Shown in pieces: positions 25,801 to 34,182 of a stretch of 64,000 nucleotides of DNA (within the stretch, counting starts at the first letter, position 1; every line of letters starts with the position of its first letter). The notes under the pieces are model-generated. The model had not been told where the DNA came from. It saw only the letters and a program-made list of their open reading frames with translations, and made no database searches. This DNA is from Mycobacterium sp. (GTDB lineage Bacteria; Actinomycetota; Actinomycetes; Mycobacteriales; Mycobacteriaceae): positions 124,001 through 188,000 of the forward strand of contig JACPVR010000012.1 of assembly GCA_016197405.1 (NCBI GenBank), read 5' to 3'. Both the position numbers and the translations under genes were made by a program.

Positions 25801-26454
25801 TCACCGCGCGATTCGACGATGCGCGGGCGCCCATACCGCGGCATCCGGCAATGTCGAGCGCACCCGTCCGTCGACCGCGCTGAGTCGCGGCCGCGTGCCG
25901 GCACCTGAGGTCGTCGAACCGGTGTGGAATACCTCGGTGGCCGATACCGATTCCTCGTCGATCGCGGCGGCGCGCATGGCGTGTGACTTGAAGGCGCGTG
26001 CGGCTGCGCTGAGCACATGCTGCACCGAGTGGAACGGTTCGTCGAGGCCACCGGGCAGCGTCTCACCCCAGACGGTGACTTCGGCTATGTCACGGGCGAA
26101 TTCGGCCGTCAAACGGGCACGCACACGTGGATCCGCACAGACGGTGTCGGCACCCACCGCCACAGCAGTGGGGGGTTGTGGACCGTCACCGAGCGCAGTG
26201 AGCTCGCCGAGGCGTTGTGGCGTCACTCCGAGGATCCGCAGTGCGGCCACATCGTCGGTGTCGGGGACGAAGACGTTGACGTCCCAGCCGGCCAGGGCGC
26301 GATCGGCGAGCCAGCCGCCGGCCGACCGCACCACATCGGGTACCGATGAGGCGATCACATCGAGGCGATGCCGGGTTGCGGCTTGCTCCGCGGCCCGCGC
26401 GGTGGTGGTGCGGCGGCGGGGCCGGGGCGCCGATGCCAGTGCGTCAGCCGTCAT
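25801..26454 (-). CDS. Protein of unknown function, 217 residues
   Basis: I do not recognise this protein. It is soluble, Ala/Arg/Asp-rich and has no signal peptide or membrane helix. It starts with a basic segment (PRPRRRTTTARA), then a region around VRSAGGWLADRALAGWDVNVFVPD, and a C-terminal part with HSVQHVLSAAARAFKSHAMRAA. Its ATG overlaps the SDR stop as ATGA, and codon use matches its neighbours, so it is a real gene. Being locked between an SDR and a CoA-transferase gene, it probably serves the same pathway as regulator, chaperone or subunit. Confidence 0.7.
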   Translation of the reverse strand: MTADALASAPRPRRRTTTARAAEQAATRHRLDVIASSVPDVVRSAGGWLADRALAGWDVNVFVPDTDDVAALRILGVTPQRLGELTALGDGPQPPTAVAVGADTVCADPRVRARLTAEFARDIAEVTVWGETLPGGLDEPFHSVQHVLSAAARAFKSHAMRAAAIDEESVSATEVFHTGSTTSGAGTRPRLSAVDGRVRSTLPDAAVWAPAHRRIAR

Positions 26455-27308
26455 GCCAGTTCACCTTTCGAGGGTCTGTCGACGAAGATATCCATGATCG
26501 GGTTGTCGCCCCCGCCGTATCGCGACAGGTCGCCGACACCGGCATCGACGAGTACGGCGCTGTCGATGAAGCACTGTCCGGTGGCCGTCGCCGCGGGGCG
26601 GGACACGATCTCGATGGCGGCATCGGACATGATCTCGGGGCTTCGCGATGCGGCCAGCATGGCGTCGGCACCAGGCGAGTTGGCCACCGCCGTCGTCGCG
26701 ACGTAGGTCTCGGGCCACAGGCAGTTGAATGCGATACCCGCCTGCGCGAATTCGGCAGCCCAGCCGAGGGACAACAGCGTCATACCGTACTTCGACAGGG
26801 TGTAGGACGGATGTGCGCCGAGCCAGTGGGGATTCATGTTCATCGGCGGCGAGATGGTCAGCACATGGGCATTGGTCGAGGCGCGCAGATGCGGCAGGCA
26901 TGCCTTTGTCAGCAGGAACGTGCCGCGGATGTTGATCTGTTGCATCAGGTCGAACTTCTTGGCCGACAGTTCCTCGGTGGGATCGGTGGCGATGGCGCTG
27001 GCGTTGTTCACACAGATGTCGATACCGCCGAACCGCTCGACGGCGGCATCCACCGCGCGCACGACATCTTCTTCGTTACGGACATCCCCGACGACGGCGA
27101 GCGCCTTGCCGCCGGCCGCCTCGACCTCGGCCGCAGCGGTGTGCACGGTGCCCGGCAGCTTGGGGTGTGGCTCGGCAGTCTTGGCCAGCAACACGATGTT
27201 GGCACCCAGGCGGGCGGCGCCGAGGGCGATGGCCTTGCCGATGCCGCGGCTGCCGCCGGACACGATCAAGGTTCGGTTGGTGAAAGAACTCTCAGCGGGC
27301 ATGTACAT
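26451..27308 (-). CDS. HSDL2-like short-chain dehydrogenase
   Basis: This 285-residue SDR has LIVSGGSRGIGKAIALGAARLGANIVLLAKT at the start, VNNASAI near residue 101, the serine in TISPPMN and YTLSKYGM as the catalytic Tyr/Lys. The NASAI and SPP variations are those of the hydroxysteroid dehydrogenase-like 2 group. It heads a four-gene operon. The -35 TTGACC and -10 TAACGT lie 63-92 bp upstream, and operator site 2 lies 142 bp upstream. Confidence 0.83.
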   Translation of the reverse strand: MYMPAESSFTNRTLIVSGGSRGIGKAIALGAARLGANIVLLAKTAEPHPKLPGTVHTAAAEVEAAGGKALAVVGDVRNEEDVVRAVDAAVERFGGIDICVNNASAIATDPTEELSAKKFDLMQQINIRGTFLLTKACLPHLRASTNAHVLTISPPMNMNPHWLGAHPSYTLSKYGMTLLSLGWAAEFAQAGIAFNCLWPETYVATTAVANSPGADAMLAASRSPEIMSDAAIEIVSRPAATATGQCFIDSAVLVDAGVGDLSRYGGGDNPIMDIFVDRPSKGELA

Positions 27309-27370
27309 CTCTCAACGCGCGTCGGGACATTCCGGACCACCGGAAACGGGCCACTGGACGCACAAAGAGA

Positions 27371-27400
27371 ACGTTACAGTAAGTAATTCAGTATGGTCAA
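27371..27400 (-). promoter_or_regulatory. Promoter of the SDR operon
   Basis: On the minus strand TTGACC (27395-27400) and TAACGT (27371-27376) are separated by 18 bp. They match the mycobacterial primary sigma pattern TTGACN/TANNNT. The leader before ATG 27308 would be about 55 bases. Confidence 0.5.
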
Positions 27401-27449
27401 CATCCGGTGGTCGTCGGGTCGCGCCCGGCGGCAGGACCCGGCCAACAGC

Positions 27450-27475
27450 GTGACATTTATCTGAATATTTGTAAA
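27450..27475 (+). promoter_or_regulatory. GTGAC-N16-GTAAA operator, site 2 of 7
   Basis: GTGAC (27450-27454) and GTAAA (27471-27475) with 16 AT-rich bases between. The flanks AGC before and GTG after match those of sites 3, 5 and 1 in part. The site is 50 bp upstream of the -35 element of the SDR operon, read on the other strand. Confidence 0.55.
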
Positions 27476-27510
27476 GTGGGTGTCATTCGGTCGATACGAC
27501 CGCGACAGCG

Positions 27511-28602
27511 CTACGAGATCGAAGCTGCCGCGCGGATCAGTGCGCACGTGTCGAGTTCACGGATCGCCTGGCAGCTGCGCCGGATCATCGTGAGCATCAC
27601 CTCGTCACCGCGGGCCGTCGACTCGACGAATGCCGTTGCCAGGGTTGTGATCAGCGGAACCTGCAGCATGCCGAGCCGGTAGTCGTTCCAGCAGGTTGCC
27701 AGGTCGTAGTCGGACACGCCGTGGCGCAGCAGCTCGCCGTGGTAGCAGGCCACCAGATCCCGTTCGGTCCGTGCGCGCAGGCCGGGCTCCAGGCTCGACG
27801 CGACGAAATACGCCAGATCACGCGCGGGCAGACCCACCGCCAGCGTCTGCCAGTCCACCACCGAGACCCTGGTGTGCGCCGGATCGAACAGCAGGTTGTC
27901 CAACCGGAAATCGCCGTGCAACACGCTGAATCGGTCCGGTTCCAACAGCAACCAGGGCGCGATCAAGGCCGCGACCTCCTCGAGCGTCGCCCGGTCCTCG
28001 GCCGACATTTGCGCGCCGAGCCGCTGCAGCGTGATGTCGGTGGCCGTGCGCACGATATCGCCGAGGCCGCCTGCGGCGGCTTCATCCGGCTTCGGCATCA
28101 CCGCACCGGTGAAGTTCAGCCATGCGGGGTCCGACCAGCGCGGGCCGTGCAGACCGGCCAGTGCCCGTGCACCCAGTTCGGCATCGACCGCCGAGCATCC
28201 GGCGATCTGGTCCCCTTGTTCCGCGGGCGCCATATCGGATAGCAGTAGGACGAAGTCCGATCCGTCGGCGCCGATCGCGCAGTGGTAGCACTGCGGCATC
28301 GGGATCCGGACCGAGTCGGCCACTTCGGTATAGAACGCGTGTTCCGCGCGGTACCCGAATGATGCCCGCGCCCGAACCTCGGGTTCCTGCGACGGCAACT
28401 TCACGACGAATGTCGGCGGCAGGTTCTCCGGGTTGGATCGATAGGTCACGCCCACCCGATAGGTGGCGCCGGTCTGCCCCGTACCGATGGCGCCGACCTG
28501 CACCTCGTCCACGTCGACGGCGTGGCCGCCGGTGCGCAGTACCGAGCCGAGCCAGTCAGCTGTGACCTCTGCCGGGCCGCCAGGGATGGTGGTGTTCGTC
28601 AT
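27511..28602 (-). CDS. APH-family phosphotransferase (aminoglycoside phosphotransferase fold)
   Basis: This 363-residue protein has a kinase-like fold with the Brenner motif HGDFRLDNLLFD and the metal site VVDWQTLAVG. A nucleotide-binding GTGQTGATYRVGV region lies near residue 40, and VKLPSQEP probably carries the ATP lysine. Distant relatives include ecdysteroid and choline kinases and acyl-CoA dehydrogenase-associated phosphotransferases. Antibiotic resistance is not implied. The ATG at 28602 shares a spacer and operator site with the divergent SRPBCC gene. It might phosphorylate a hydroxylated intermediate. Confidence 0.75.
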   Translation of the reverse strand: MTNTTIPGGPAEVTADWLGSVLRTGGHAVDVDEVQVGAIGTGQTGATYRVGVTYRSNPENLPPTFVVKLPSQEPEVRARASFGYRAEHAFYTEVADSVRIPMPQCYHCAIGADGSDFVLLLSDMAPAEQGDQIAGCSAVDAELGARALAGLHGPRWSDPAWLNFTGAVMPKPDEAAAGGLGDIVRTATDITLQRLGAQMSAEDRATLEEVAALIAPWLLLEPDRFSVLHGDFRLDNLLFDPAHTRVSVVDWQTLAVGLPARDLAYFVASSLEPGLRARTERDLVACYHGELLRHGVSDYDLATCWNDYRLGMLQVPLITTLATAFVESTARGDEVMLTMIRRSCQAIRELDTCALIRAAASIS

Positions 28603-28680
28603 CGCGTCGCCGCCTTCTCTCTGCTGCCGCCGCCCCGTCGGCGAAGATCATGCCGCACCGAGGGTGATCCGCACCACAAC

Positions 28681-28706
28681 GTTACGTTTTGCTCTATGTT
28701 TGTAAC
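28681..28706. promoter_or_regulatory. GTTAC-N16-GTAAC operator, site 3 of 7
   Basis: GTTAC (28681-28685) and GTAAC (28702-28706) are exact inverted arms with 16 bases between, the most symmetric copy. It lies between the divergent phosphotransferase (79 bp to its start) and SRPBCC genes (40 bp). Confidence 0.55.
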
Positions 28707-28746
28707 TGAGACAGTAGTCGTGACAGCCGCACAGAGAGGCACCCCA

Positions 28747-29223
28747 TTGGGCATCGTCACCACCAGCTCGGAGACTGCGTTCACGCAGCCGCCCGAGGTC
28801 GTCTACGACTTCGTCACCAACCCGGCGAACTGGACCAAGACCTATCCCGGCAGCAACTACGTCGGCAACCTGCACACCCTGCCGCTGCGAGTCGGCGATA
28901 CCTGGGAGGAGGCCGGGCCCGACGGCAACCACATCTACACCTGGCACCTGGCGATCGCCATGCGCCCGAAGATGTGGGTGTTCAACTCCGTCGGCCGGCT
29001 CGGCCACGACCGCGACGGCAACGGCGGTCTGCCAGGCCGATTCACCATCGAATATCACTTCACCGAACCCGGCCACGGCATCACGTTGTTCACGCGGACG
29101 ATGACGATCGAGGCCTACAAGGACTCGCCGCTTCCCGACGGGCTCTTCCGGGTGGTCAATCCCGCCAACATCGACACCTACCACGCCGCGATAGCCCGCG
29201 AACTCGAAACGCCGGCCACCTGA
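28747..29223 (+). CDS. SRPBCC (START-like) lipid/hydrophobe-binding protein
   Basis: This 158-residue protein has the START-like cup fold: it begins TSSETAFTQPPEVVYDFVTNPANWTKTYPG and ends with the long helix AYHAAIARELE. The TTG start at 28747 is preferred because AGAGAGG lies 7 bp upstream and homology begins right after it. An ATG at 28696 would lie inside the operator. Such proteins bind or act on hydrophobic ligands, and some are cyclases or hydrolases. A substrate-binding role in the surrounding pathway is plausible. Confidence 0.7.
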   Translation: MGIVTTSSETAFTQPPEVVYDFVTNPANWTKTYPGSNYVGNLHTLPLRVGDTWEEAGPDGNHIYTWHLAIAMRPKMWVFNSVGRLGHDRDGNGGLPGRFTIEYHFTEPGHGITLFTRTMTIEAYKDSPLPDGLFRVVNPANIDTYHAAIARELETPAT

Positions 29224-29236
29224 TCGTCGAGCAGCG

Positions 29237-30163
29237 TCACCGGGCCGGATGTAATGCCCGGCGCAGCGCGGCGCCCTGTAGTTCGAACAGGGACTGGCTC
29301 GTTTCGCACTGCGGCACAAGCGAATCGAAGCCATGGCAGGTGCCGGGAAACACGTGCAGCTCGGTGGCGACACCGGCCCACATCAACCGCAGGGCGTAAT
29401 CGAGCGCTTCGTCGCGCAGCGGGTCGAGTTCCGAGCAGGTGATGAGCGTCGGCGCCAACCCGCGCAGCTCACCGGCGGCAGCCGGCACCGCGCCGGCACA
29501 GGACCGCTGCCCCCCGAGGTAGTAGCGCCACATCTGTTCTGCGGCAGGTCCGTCGAAACCCGGGGTGCTGGTGAACTCCTGCTTGGACGGTGTCAATCGG
29601 TCATCGAGCACCGGCTGATGCAGCAGGGTGAACGCGACGGGCGGTACGAGACCGGCGGCCGACAGCTGCGCCATCCGCGCCGCCAGCGCCGCGCCGGCGC
29701 TGCTGCCCGCCAAGGCAATCCGATGCGGGTCGATACCCAGGTCGGCGGCACCGGAGACCGCCCAGGTGAGCACCGTGCGGACATCGTCGAGGGCCGCCGG
29801 ATAGGGATGTTCTGGAGCCAGCCGGTAGTCCACCGAGATCACGGTGCACTGCGCCCGCCGCGCCAGTTCGACACATTGCAGTTCGTCGGTGTCGAGGTTG
29901 CCGAGGACGAATGCTCCGGCGTGGCAGTAGACCACCGCCGGCACCGGGCCGTCGGATGGGCGGTAGATGCGGACGCCGACGGTGTGTGCCTCGGTGTCGC
30001 TGACCGCTACGTCACCGTGGTCGAGCGCCTGAGCCACCTCCCGCCGACGCTGATTGAGCGACACGCGCGTGGTGTCGATACGCTCCGGCGACAGATCGGT
30101 GCGCAAGGCTGCGAACGGACGCAGCGCGGCATCGAGCCTCCTGGTGATGTCGGGGGAATCCAC
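29237..30163 (-). CDS. Alpha/beta hydrolase, HSL-type esterase
   Basis: This 308-residue esterase has the oxyanion-hole block as HAGAFVLGN (the HGG motif altered to HAG) and a nucleophile elbow GSSAG near residue 153. The acid is in SELDPLRDEA and the histidine in GTCHGFDS. It belongs to the hormone-sensitive-lipase group common in mycobacteria (Lip proteins). It is the last gene of the operon starting at 36128, 6 bp after a Baeyer-Villiger-type monooxygenase, so hydrolysis of the ester or lactone product is the natural guess. Confidence 0.83.
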   Translation of the reverse strand: MDSPDITRRLDAALRPFAALRTDLSPERIDTTRVSLNQRRREVAQALDHGDVAVSDTEAHTVGVRIYRPSDGPVPAVVYCHAGAFVLGNLDTDELQCVELARRAQCTVISVDYRLAPEHPYPAALDDVRTVLTWAVSGAADLGIDPHRIALAGSSAGAALAARMAQLSAAGLVPPVAFTLLHQPVLDDRLTPSKQEFTSTPGFDGPAAEQMWRYYLGGQRSCAGAVPAAAGELRGLAPTLITCSELDPLRDEALDYALRLMWAGVATELHVFPGTCHGFDSLVPQCETSQSLFELQGAALRRALHPAR

Positions 30164-30169
30164 CTCGTC

Positions 30170-31687
30170 TTACCGATTCGCCCGACGACCGGCGACCACA
30201 TCGTGGACCCCGGGTTGGCGTCGGGGTCCGTCGAAGGTGTAATCGGCGCGCCGGAACCGGCGGGTCATGGCCCAGAACGCGCGTGCGCTGCGCGGCCATT
30301 GCGTCACGACTCGGCCATTGGCGACCCGAAAGTAGTTGCTGCACCGGGTCGTCCACACGGTGCCCACCATCCACCGGTCCACCTTGGCCAGGAACTGCGC
30401 GGTGACGTCGCGGCGCACCGCGACATACGAGCTGCCGCTACGCCGCATCTGCTTACACGCCTGCACGATGTAGCGGGCCTGGGCTTCCAGCACGAAGATC
30501 ACGCTGTTGGAGCCGACGTTGGTATTGGGCCCGTACAGCATGAAGAAGTTCGGGAATCCGGGCACCGCCATACCCAGATAGGCGTACGCACCGTCGCGCC
30601 ACTGCTCATGCAGTGACATGCCGTCCTCACCGACGACGTCGATCTGCCCCAGGTAATCGGCTGCGGCATAACCTGTTGCGCACACCACGACGTCGACATC
30701 GCGTTCGGTGCCGTCCTGCATGACCAGCGACCGGGAGCGCAGCGCACGCGCCGGACTCGATACCACCTCGACATGGGGCTTCACGAGGGTCTGTAGGTAG
30801 TCTCCTGCGAACACCAGGCGTTTGCAGCCCAGCGGATGGTCAGGGGTGAGCTGTGCGCGCAGCTGTTCATCGGCAACCGTCGCCGCCAACAGATTCAGCG
30901 CGACCGCCTTGAACTGCTGGGTCTTGTCGCTGCCGTTCTCGATCACCGAGATGTTGGACTCACTGCGCAACCACAACCGGATCCGGTAGAACTTCTTCGC
31001 CAGCGGCACATGCGCGAAGATCCATCTCTCCCGGTCGGTGTAGGGCCGGTCCGGCTTCGGCAGGATCCACGTCGGTGAACGCTGCACCGAGTAGACTCGC
31101 GACGCGACCTTGGCCACCTCCGGCAGAACCTGAGAAGCCGTCGACCCGGTGCCCAGTACCGCGACGCGTGCTCCGGTCAGATCGGCCGAGTGATCCCACT
31201 GCGCGGTGTGCATGACGGTTCCGGTGAACGGTTCGAGCTCCTCGAGGTCGGGAAGCAACGGCTGGTTGAAGATCCCGACCGCGGAAACCAGTACGTCGAA
31301 CCGGTATTGGTCACCACCGGTGGTGCTGACCAACCAGGTTCGCGAATCGGCTTGCCAGCGCGCCGCGGTCACCTCGGTGTTGAGCCGCAGATGCGGACCC
31401 AACTCGTAGCGCTGCGCGCAGTCCTCGAAGTACCGCAGGATCTCTGGTTGATCCGACCAGAGCCGCGACCAGTGCGCGTTGAGGTCGAACGAGAACGAGT
31501 AGAGATGGGATTTCACATCGCAGGCCAGGCCCGGGTAGGTGTTGGTGCGCCAGGTACCGCCCACCCCGTCTTCCCGATCGAGGATGGTGAAGTCGTCGAA
31601 ACCGCTCTTGCGCAGCAAGATTCCCAGCGCCAGACCACCCGGTCCCGCGCCGATGATCCCTACCGAGAGCTTGCCTGCCATCCTCAT
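30170..31687 (-). CDS. FAD-dependent monooxygenase, Baeyer-Villiger/FMO type
   Basis: This 505-residue enzyme has GAGPGG at 13-18 for FAD, GTGSTA at 179-184 for NADPH, and the Baeyer-Villiger fingerprint as FTGTVMHTAQWD at 154-165. It is shorter than the enzyme at 7909 and lacks its N-terminal extension, so the two are not duplicates. Its ATG overlaps the upstream SDR stop (ATGA). It probably oxidises a ketone made by the neighbouring SDR or alcohol dehydrogenase, giving an ester for the hydrolase that follows. Confidence 0.85.
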   Translation of the reverse strand: MRMAGKLSVGIIGAGPGGLALGILLRKSGFDDFTILDREDGVGGTWRTNTYPGLACDVKSHLYSFSFDLNAHWSRLWSDQPEILRYFEDCAQRYELGPHLRLNTEVTAARWQADSRTWLVSTTGGDQYRFDVLVSAVGIFNQPLLPDLEELEPFTGTVMHTAQWDHSADLTGARVAVLGTGSTASQVLPEVAKVASRVYSVQRSPTWILPKPDRPYTDRERWIFAHVPLAKKFYRIRLWLRSESNISVIENGSDKTQQFKAVALNLLAATVADEQLRAQLTPDHPLGCKRLVFAGDYLQTLVKPHVEVVSSPARALRSRSLVMQDGTERDVDVVVCATGYAAADYLGQIDVVGEDGMSLHEQWRDGAYAYLGMAVPGFPNFFMLYGPNTNVGSNSVIFVLEAQARYIVQACKQMRRSGSSYVAVRRDVTAQFLAKVDRWMVGTVWTTRCSNYFRVANGRVVTQWPRSARAFWAMTRRFRRADYTFDGPRRQPGVHDVVAGRRANR

Positions 31688-32418
31688 CCGATCTGTAGCG
31701 ACTGACCACCGTCGACGACGAGCTCCGAACCGGTGATGAACGAGGCGTGTTCGGACACCAGGAATGCCACCGCATCGGCGATCTCCATCGGCGTGCCGAG
31801 TCGACCGGCCACCGACGTCTCGACGAGCCTGGCCTGGGTCCTGTCATCGAGCATCGGTGTCTGCACCGGTCCGGGGAAGACCGCGTTGACCCGGATACCG
31901 TCGGAAGCCAGCTCGGCTGCGGCGACCTGCGTGAGGCCACGCAGTGCCCATTTCGACGACCCGTAGGCCGCGTGGTTGGGGAAGGGCCGCATCGCACCGG
32001 TGCTGCAGGTGTTGACGATCGCCGCGCCCACCGCGTGTCGAAGCGCGGGCAGTGCGGCCCGGATTCCGAGGAACGGACCGAGGGTGTTGACCCGCCAGCT
32101 GCGCTCGAAGCCCTCGACGGTCTCGGCCTCCAGCGATTTACGATGCAGCACACCGGCATTGTTCACCAGCGTCGTGAGCCCACCGAACCGGTCGCGCACC
32201 GTCTCGACAGCACTCGCCCACTGCTCCTCGGAGGTGACGTCGAGCGGTATCGCGATGACGCCCGGATCGGCACGTGCCGCGACGCCGGCCTCCAGATCGT
32301 CGCCGAGCAGGTCCGCCGCGGCGACCTGGAACCCATCGGCGCGCAGTCTCGTGACAATCGCCGCACCTTGCCCGCGCGCGGCACCCGTCACCAGCGCGAC
32401 GCGTCCTGTCTGCGCCAC
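31684..32418 (-). CDS. Short-chain dehydrogenase
   Basis: This 244-residue classical SDR has VALVTGAARGQGAAIVTRL at the start, NNAGVLH near residue 88, the serine in VNTCSTGA and YGSSKWA as catalytic Tyr/Lys, ending in GSELVVDGGQSL. The pattern fits the hydroxysteroid/alcohol SDR group. The GTG at 32418 is preceded by AGGAG, which overlaps the stop region of the aldolase gene. In the operon it lies directly before the Baeyer-Villiger enzyme, consistent with making its ketone substrate. Confidence 0.83.
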   Translation of the reverse strand: MAQTGRVALVTGAARGQGAAIVTRLRADGFQVAAADLLGDDLEAGVAARADPGVIAIPLDVTSEEQWASAVETVRDRFGGLTTLVNNAGVLHRKSLEAETVEGFERSWRVNTLGPFLGIRAALPALRHAVGAAIVNTCSTGAMRPFPNHAAYGSSKWALRGLTQVAAAELASDGIRVNAVFPGPVQTPMLDDRTQARLVETSVAGRLGTPMEIADAVAFLVSEHASFITGSELVVDGGQSLQIG

Positions 32419-32426
32419 GTCAGCTC

Positions 32427-33203
32427 CTACCCATTCTGGTCCGGTTCGTCGGCACCGACGGCCTCTGTGAGGTGTTCGACGGCCCCGCGGCGCAGCGCCG
32501 CGGATTCAGAGGCCAGCGTGATCATCCGGAAACCCATACCAGCCATGACATTTCCGGTCCTGCCGTCAGAAGCGTGGATGCCCGCAACCAGGCCGGCGTC
32601 CTGGGCGGTGGTCAGGATGTGCTCGATGGTGTCGACCAGCTGTGGTGCCGTGGTCATCTCGGCCAGGCTGTATCCCATCGAGATGGCGAGGTCGGCGGGG
32701 CCGACGTAGATGCCTGCCAGGCCGGGCACCGCACAGATCTCGTCCAGTGCGGTCAGTGCGGCCGCGGTCTCGATCATGACGTACACGCCGGCTCTACTTT
32801 CCAGCTCGGCGGTCACCCGACCCATGCCGGCGCGCAGCGGTCCGAAGCTACGCACCCCGTTCGGTGCGTAGCGGGTGGCGGCGACGGCGGCCGCAGCCGT
32901 CTCGGGTGTTTCCACCATCGCGATGATGACGGCGTCGGCCCCGGCATCGAGAACCCGGCCGATCGGCGCCGGATCGGCGGAGGCCAGTCGCACCGCGGTG
33001 GCGATCGGCACCCGCTCCAGGCGACGCAACATGAGCGCGACGTCGGCGTCGTCGAGATAGCCGTGCTGGGTGTCGAATCCGACATAGTCGTACCCGGCTG
33101 CCGCGAACTCCTCCGGACCGATGACGGTCGGGCCCACCACCCAGCCGCCCCACACCACGGGTTTGTCGTCCAACGCGGCCTGCAGCCTGCTCCGGCCCGT
33201 CAC
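32427..33203 (-). CDS. HpcH/HpaI-family aldolase
   Basis: This 258-residue TIM-barrel aldolase cleaves or forms carbon-carbon bonds with a divalent metal and a pyruvate-type enolate. Family features are GYDYVGFDTQHGYLDD near residue 38, the metal ligand in VMIETAAALTALDEI, and VPGLAGIYVGPADLAISMG. The usual D-x-EHG is DTQHG here, a change close to the active site. The GTG start overlaps the upstream alcohol dehydrogenase stop. It suggests that the pathway ends by releasing pyruvate or a related ketoacid, or it could act on a lyase substrate such as a citryl-CoA analogue. Confidence 0.82.
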   Translation of the reverse strand: MTGRSRLQAALDDKPVVWGGWVVGPTVIGPEEFAAAGYDYVGFDTQHGYLDDADVALMLRRLERVPIATAVRLASADPAPIGRVLDAGADAVIIAMVETPETAAAAVAATRYAPNGVRSFGPLRAGMGRVTAELESRAGVYVMIETAAALTALDEICAVPGLAGIYVGPADLAISMGYSLAEMTTAPQLVDTIEHILTTAQDAGLVAGIHASDGRTGNVMAGMGFRMITLASESAALRRGAVEHLTEAVGADEPDQNG

Positions 33204-34180
33204 GCGTGGACGCTTCCGCTGATCGCGATCTTGACGCGCTCGGGAACCGGCCGGCAGGCCAGTTCGAAGGCCGCCTGCACCTCGTCGATTCCGAAGGTGT
33301 GCGTGACATATCGATCCAGCAGTCCGGGGTGGGCGCGGGCGAAGTCGTCGGCCCACCTGAGCATCCGGGTACGTTCCAGCGTCACGCCGGATTTCAGGGT
33401 CAGGTTGTTGCGCAACATAGTGCGCATGCTGATGGGGTAGCTGTCGTCGTCGGGCACCCCGAAGTAGAACACAGTGCCACCGGGAGCGGCTGCCTCCACG
33501 GCGTGGCCGAGGGTGGCGACCTGGTGGCCGACCGCTTCGATGACGATGTCGGGCCGATCCCCCGCAGCCAGTCGACTGACCCAGCGGTCACTGGTCGCCC
33601 GGACCACCGAATCCACCCCGAATCCCGGACCGATCGCCGACCGGTCCACCGGATCGATGCCGGTGACGTGCGCGGCACCCAATGCCTTTGCCACATAGGA
33701 GAACAACAGCCCGATCGAACCCTGCCCGATGACCGCCACCCGCTGGCCGTCCACATCGCCGAGCTGTTCCACCGCATAGAGCACGCAGGCCAGCGGCTGC
33801 AGGCCCACTGCCAGTTGCGGGCTCAGTGCCGAGTCGTAGGACACCAGCCCGTTGCCGTCGGCGACCACCCGTGCCATCAGACCGTCGAAGCCCGACGCCC
33901 AGCCGACGACGCGGTCGCCGACGCGGTGGTCGGGGTGGCGACTGGCGAGCACTTCGCCGACGATCTCGTGGATCGGGAACCCGTCCATCTCGGCCGCACA
34001 CGCTCCGGTGTCACCGGCCAGCTTGCCCTTGGTACCGCGGAATCCGGGCAGATCGCTACCGCAGATACCGGCGGCCAGGAAGTCGAGCAGCACCTGACCC
34101 TCGGCGAGGGATTCCGCCGACGGGTCCGCCAGATCGCGGCGTTCGAAGGTGAACGGTGCTGTCAATCGGTAGGACCACAT
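33200..34180 (-). CDS. Zinc-type alcohol dehydrogenase (MDR family)
   Basis: This 326-residue medium-chain dehydrogenase has GICGSDLPGFRG with the catalytic zinc cysteine, PIHEIVGEV in place of the usual GHE motif, and a Rossmann motif VAVIGQGSIGLL. The structural zinc cysteine cluster of long members is absent. It is shorter than the standard 340-380. It follows the P450 gene by 2 bp, so it probably oxidises the alcohol that the P450 makes. Confidence 0.82.
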   Translation of the reverse strand: MWSYRLTAPFTFERRDLADPSAESLAEGQVLLDFLAAGICGSDLPGFRGTKGKLAGDTGACAAEMDGFPIHEIVGEVLASRHPDHRVGDRVVGWASGFDGLMARVVADGNGLVSYDSALSPQLAVGLQPLACVLYAVEQLGDVDGQRVAVIGQGSIGLLFSYVAKALGAAHVTGIDPVDRSAIGPGFGVDSVVRATSDRWVSRLAAGDRPDIVIEAVGHQVATLGHAVEAAAPGGTVFYFGVPDDDSYPISMRTMLRNNLTLKSGVTLERTRMLRWADDFARAHPGLLDRYVTHTFGIDEVQAAFELACRPVPERVKIAISGSVHA

Positions 34181-34182
34181 CC

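Noticed and set aside
27511..28602. Antibiotic resistance gene (aminoglycoside phosphotransferase)
   Set aside because: Only the general kinase fold fits; context is catabolic, and no class-specific motif of aminoglycoside enzymes could be recognised.
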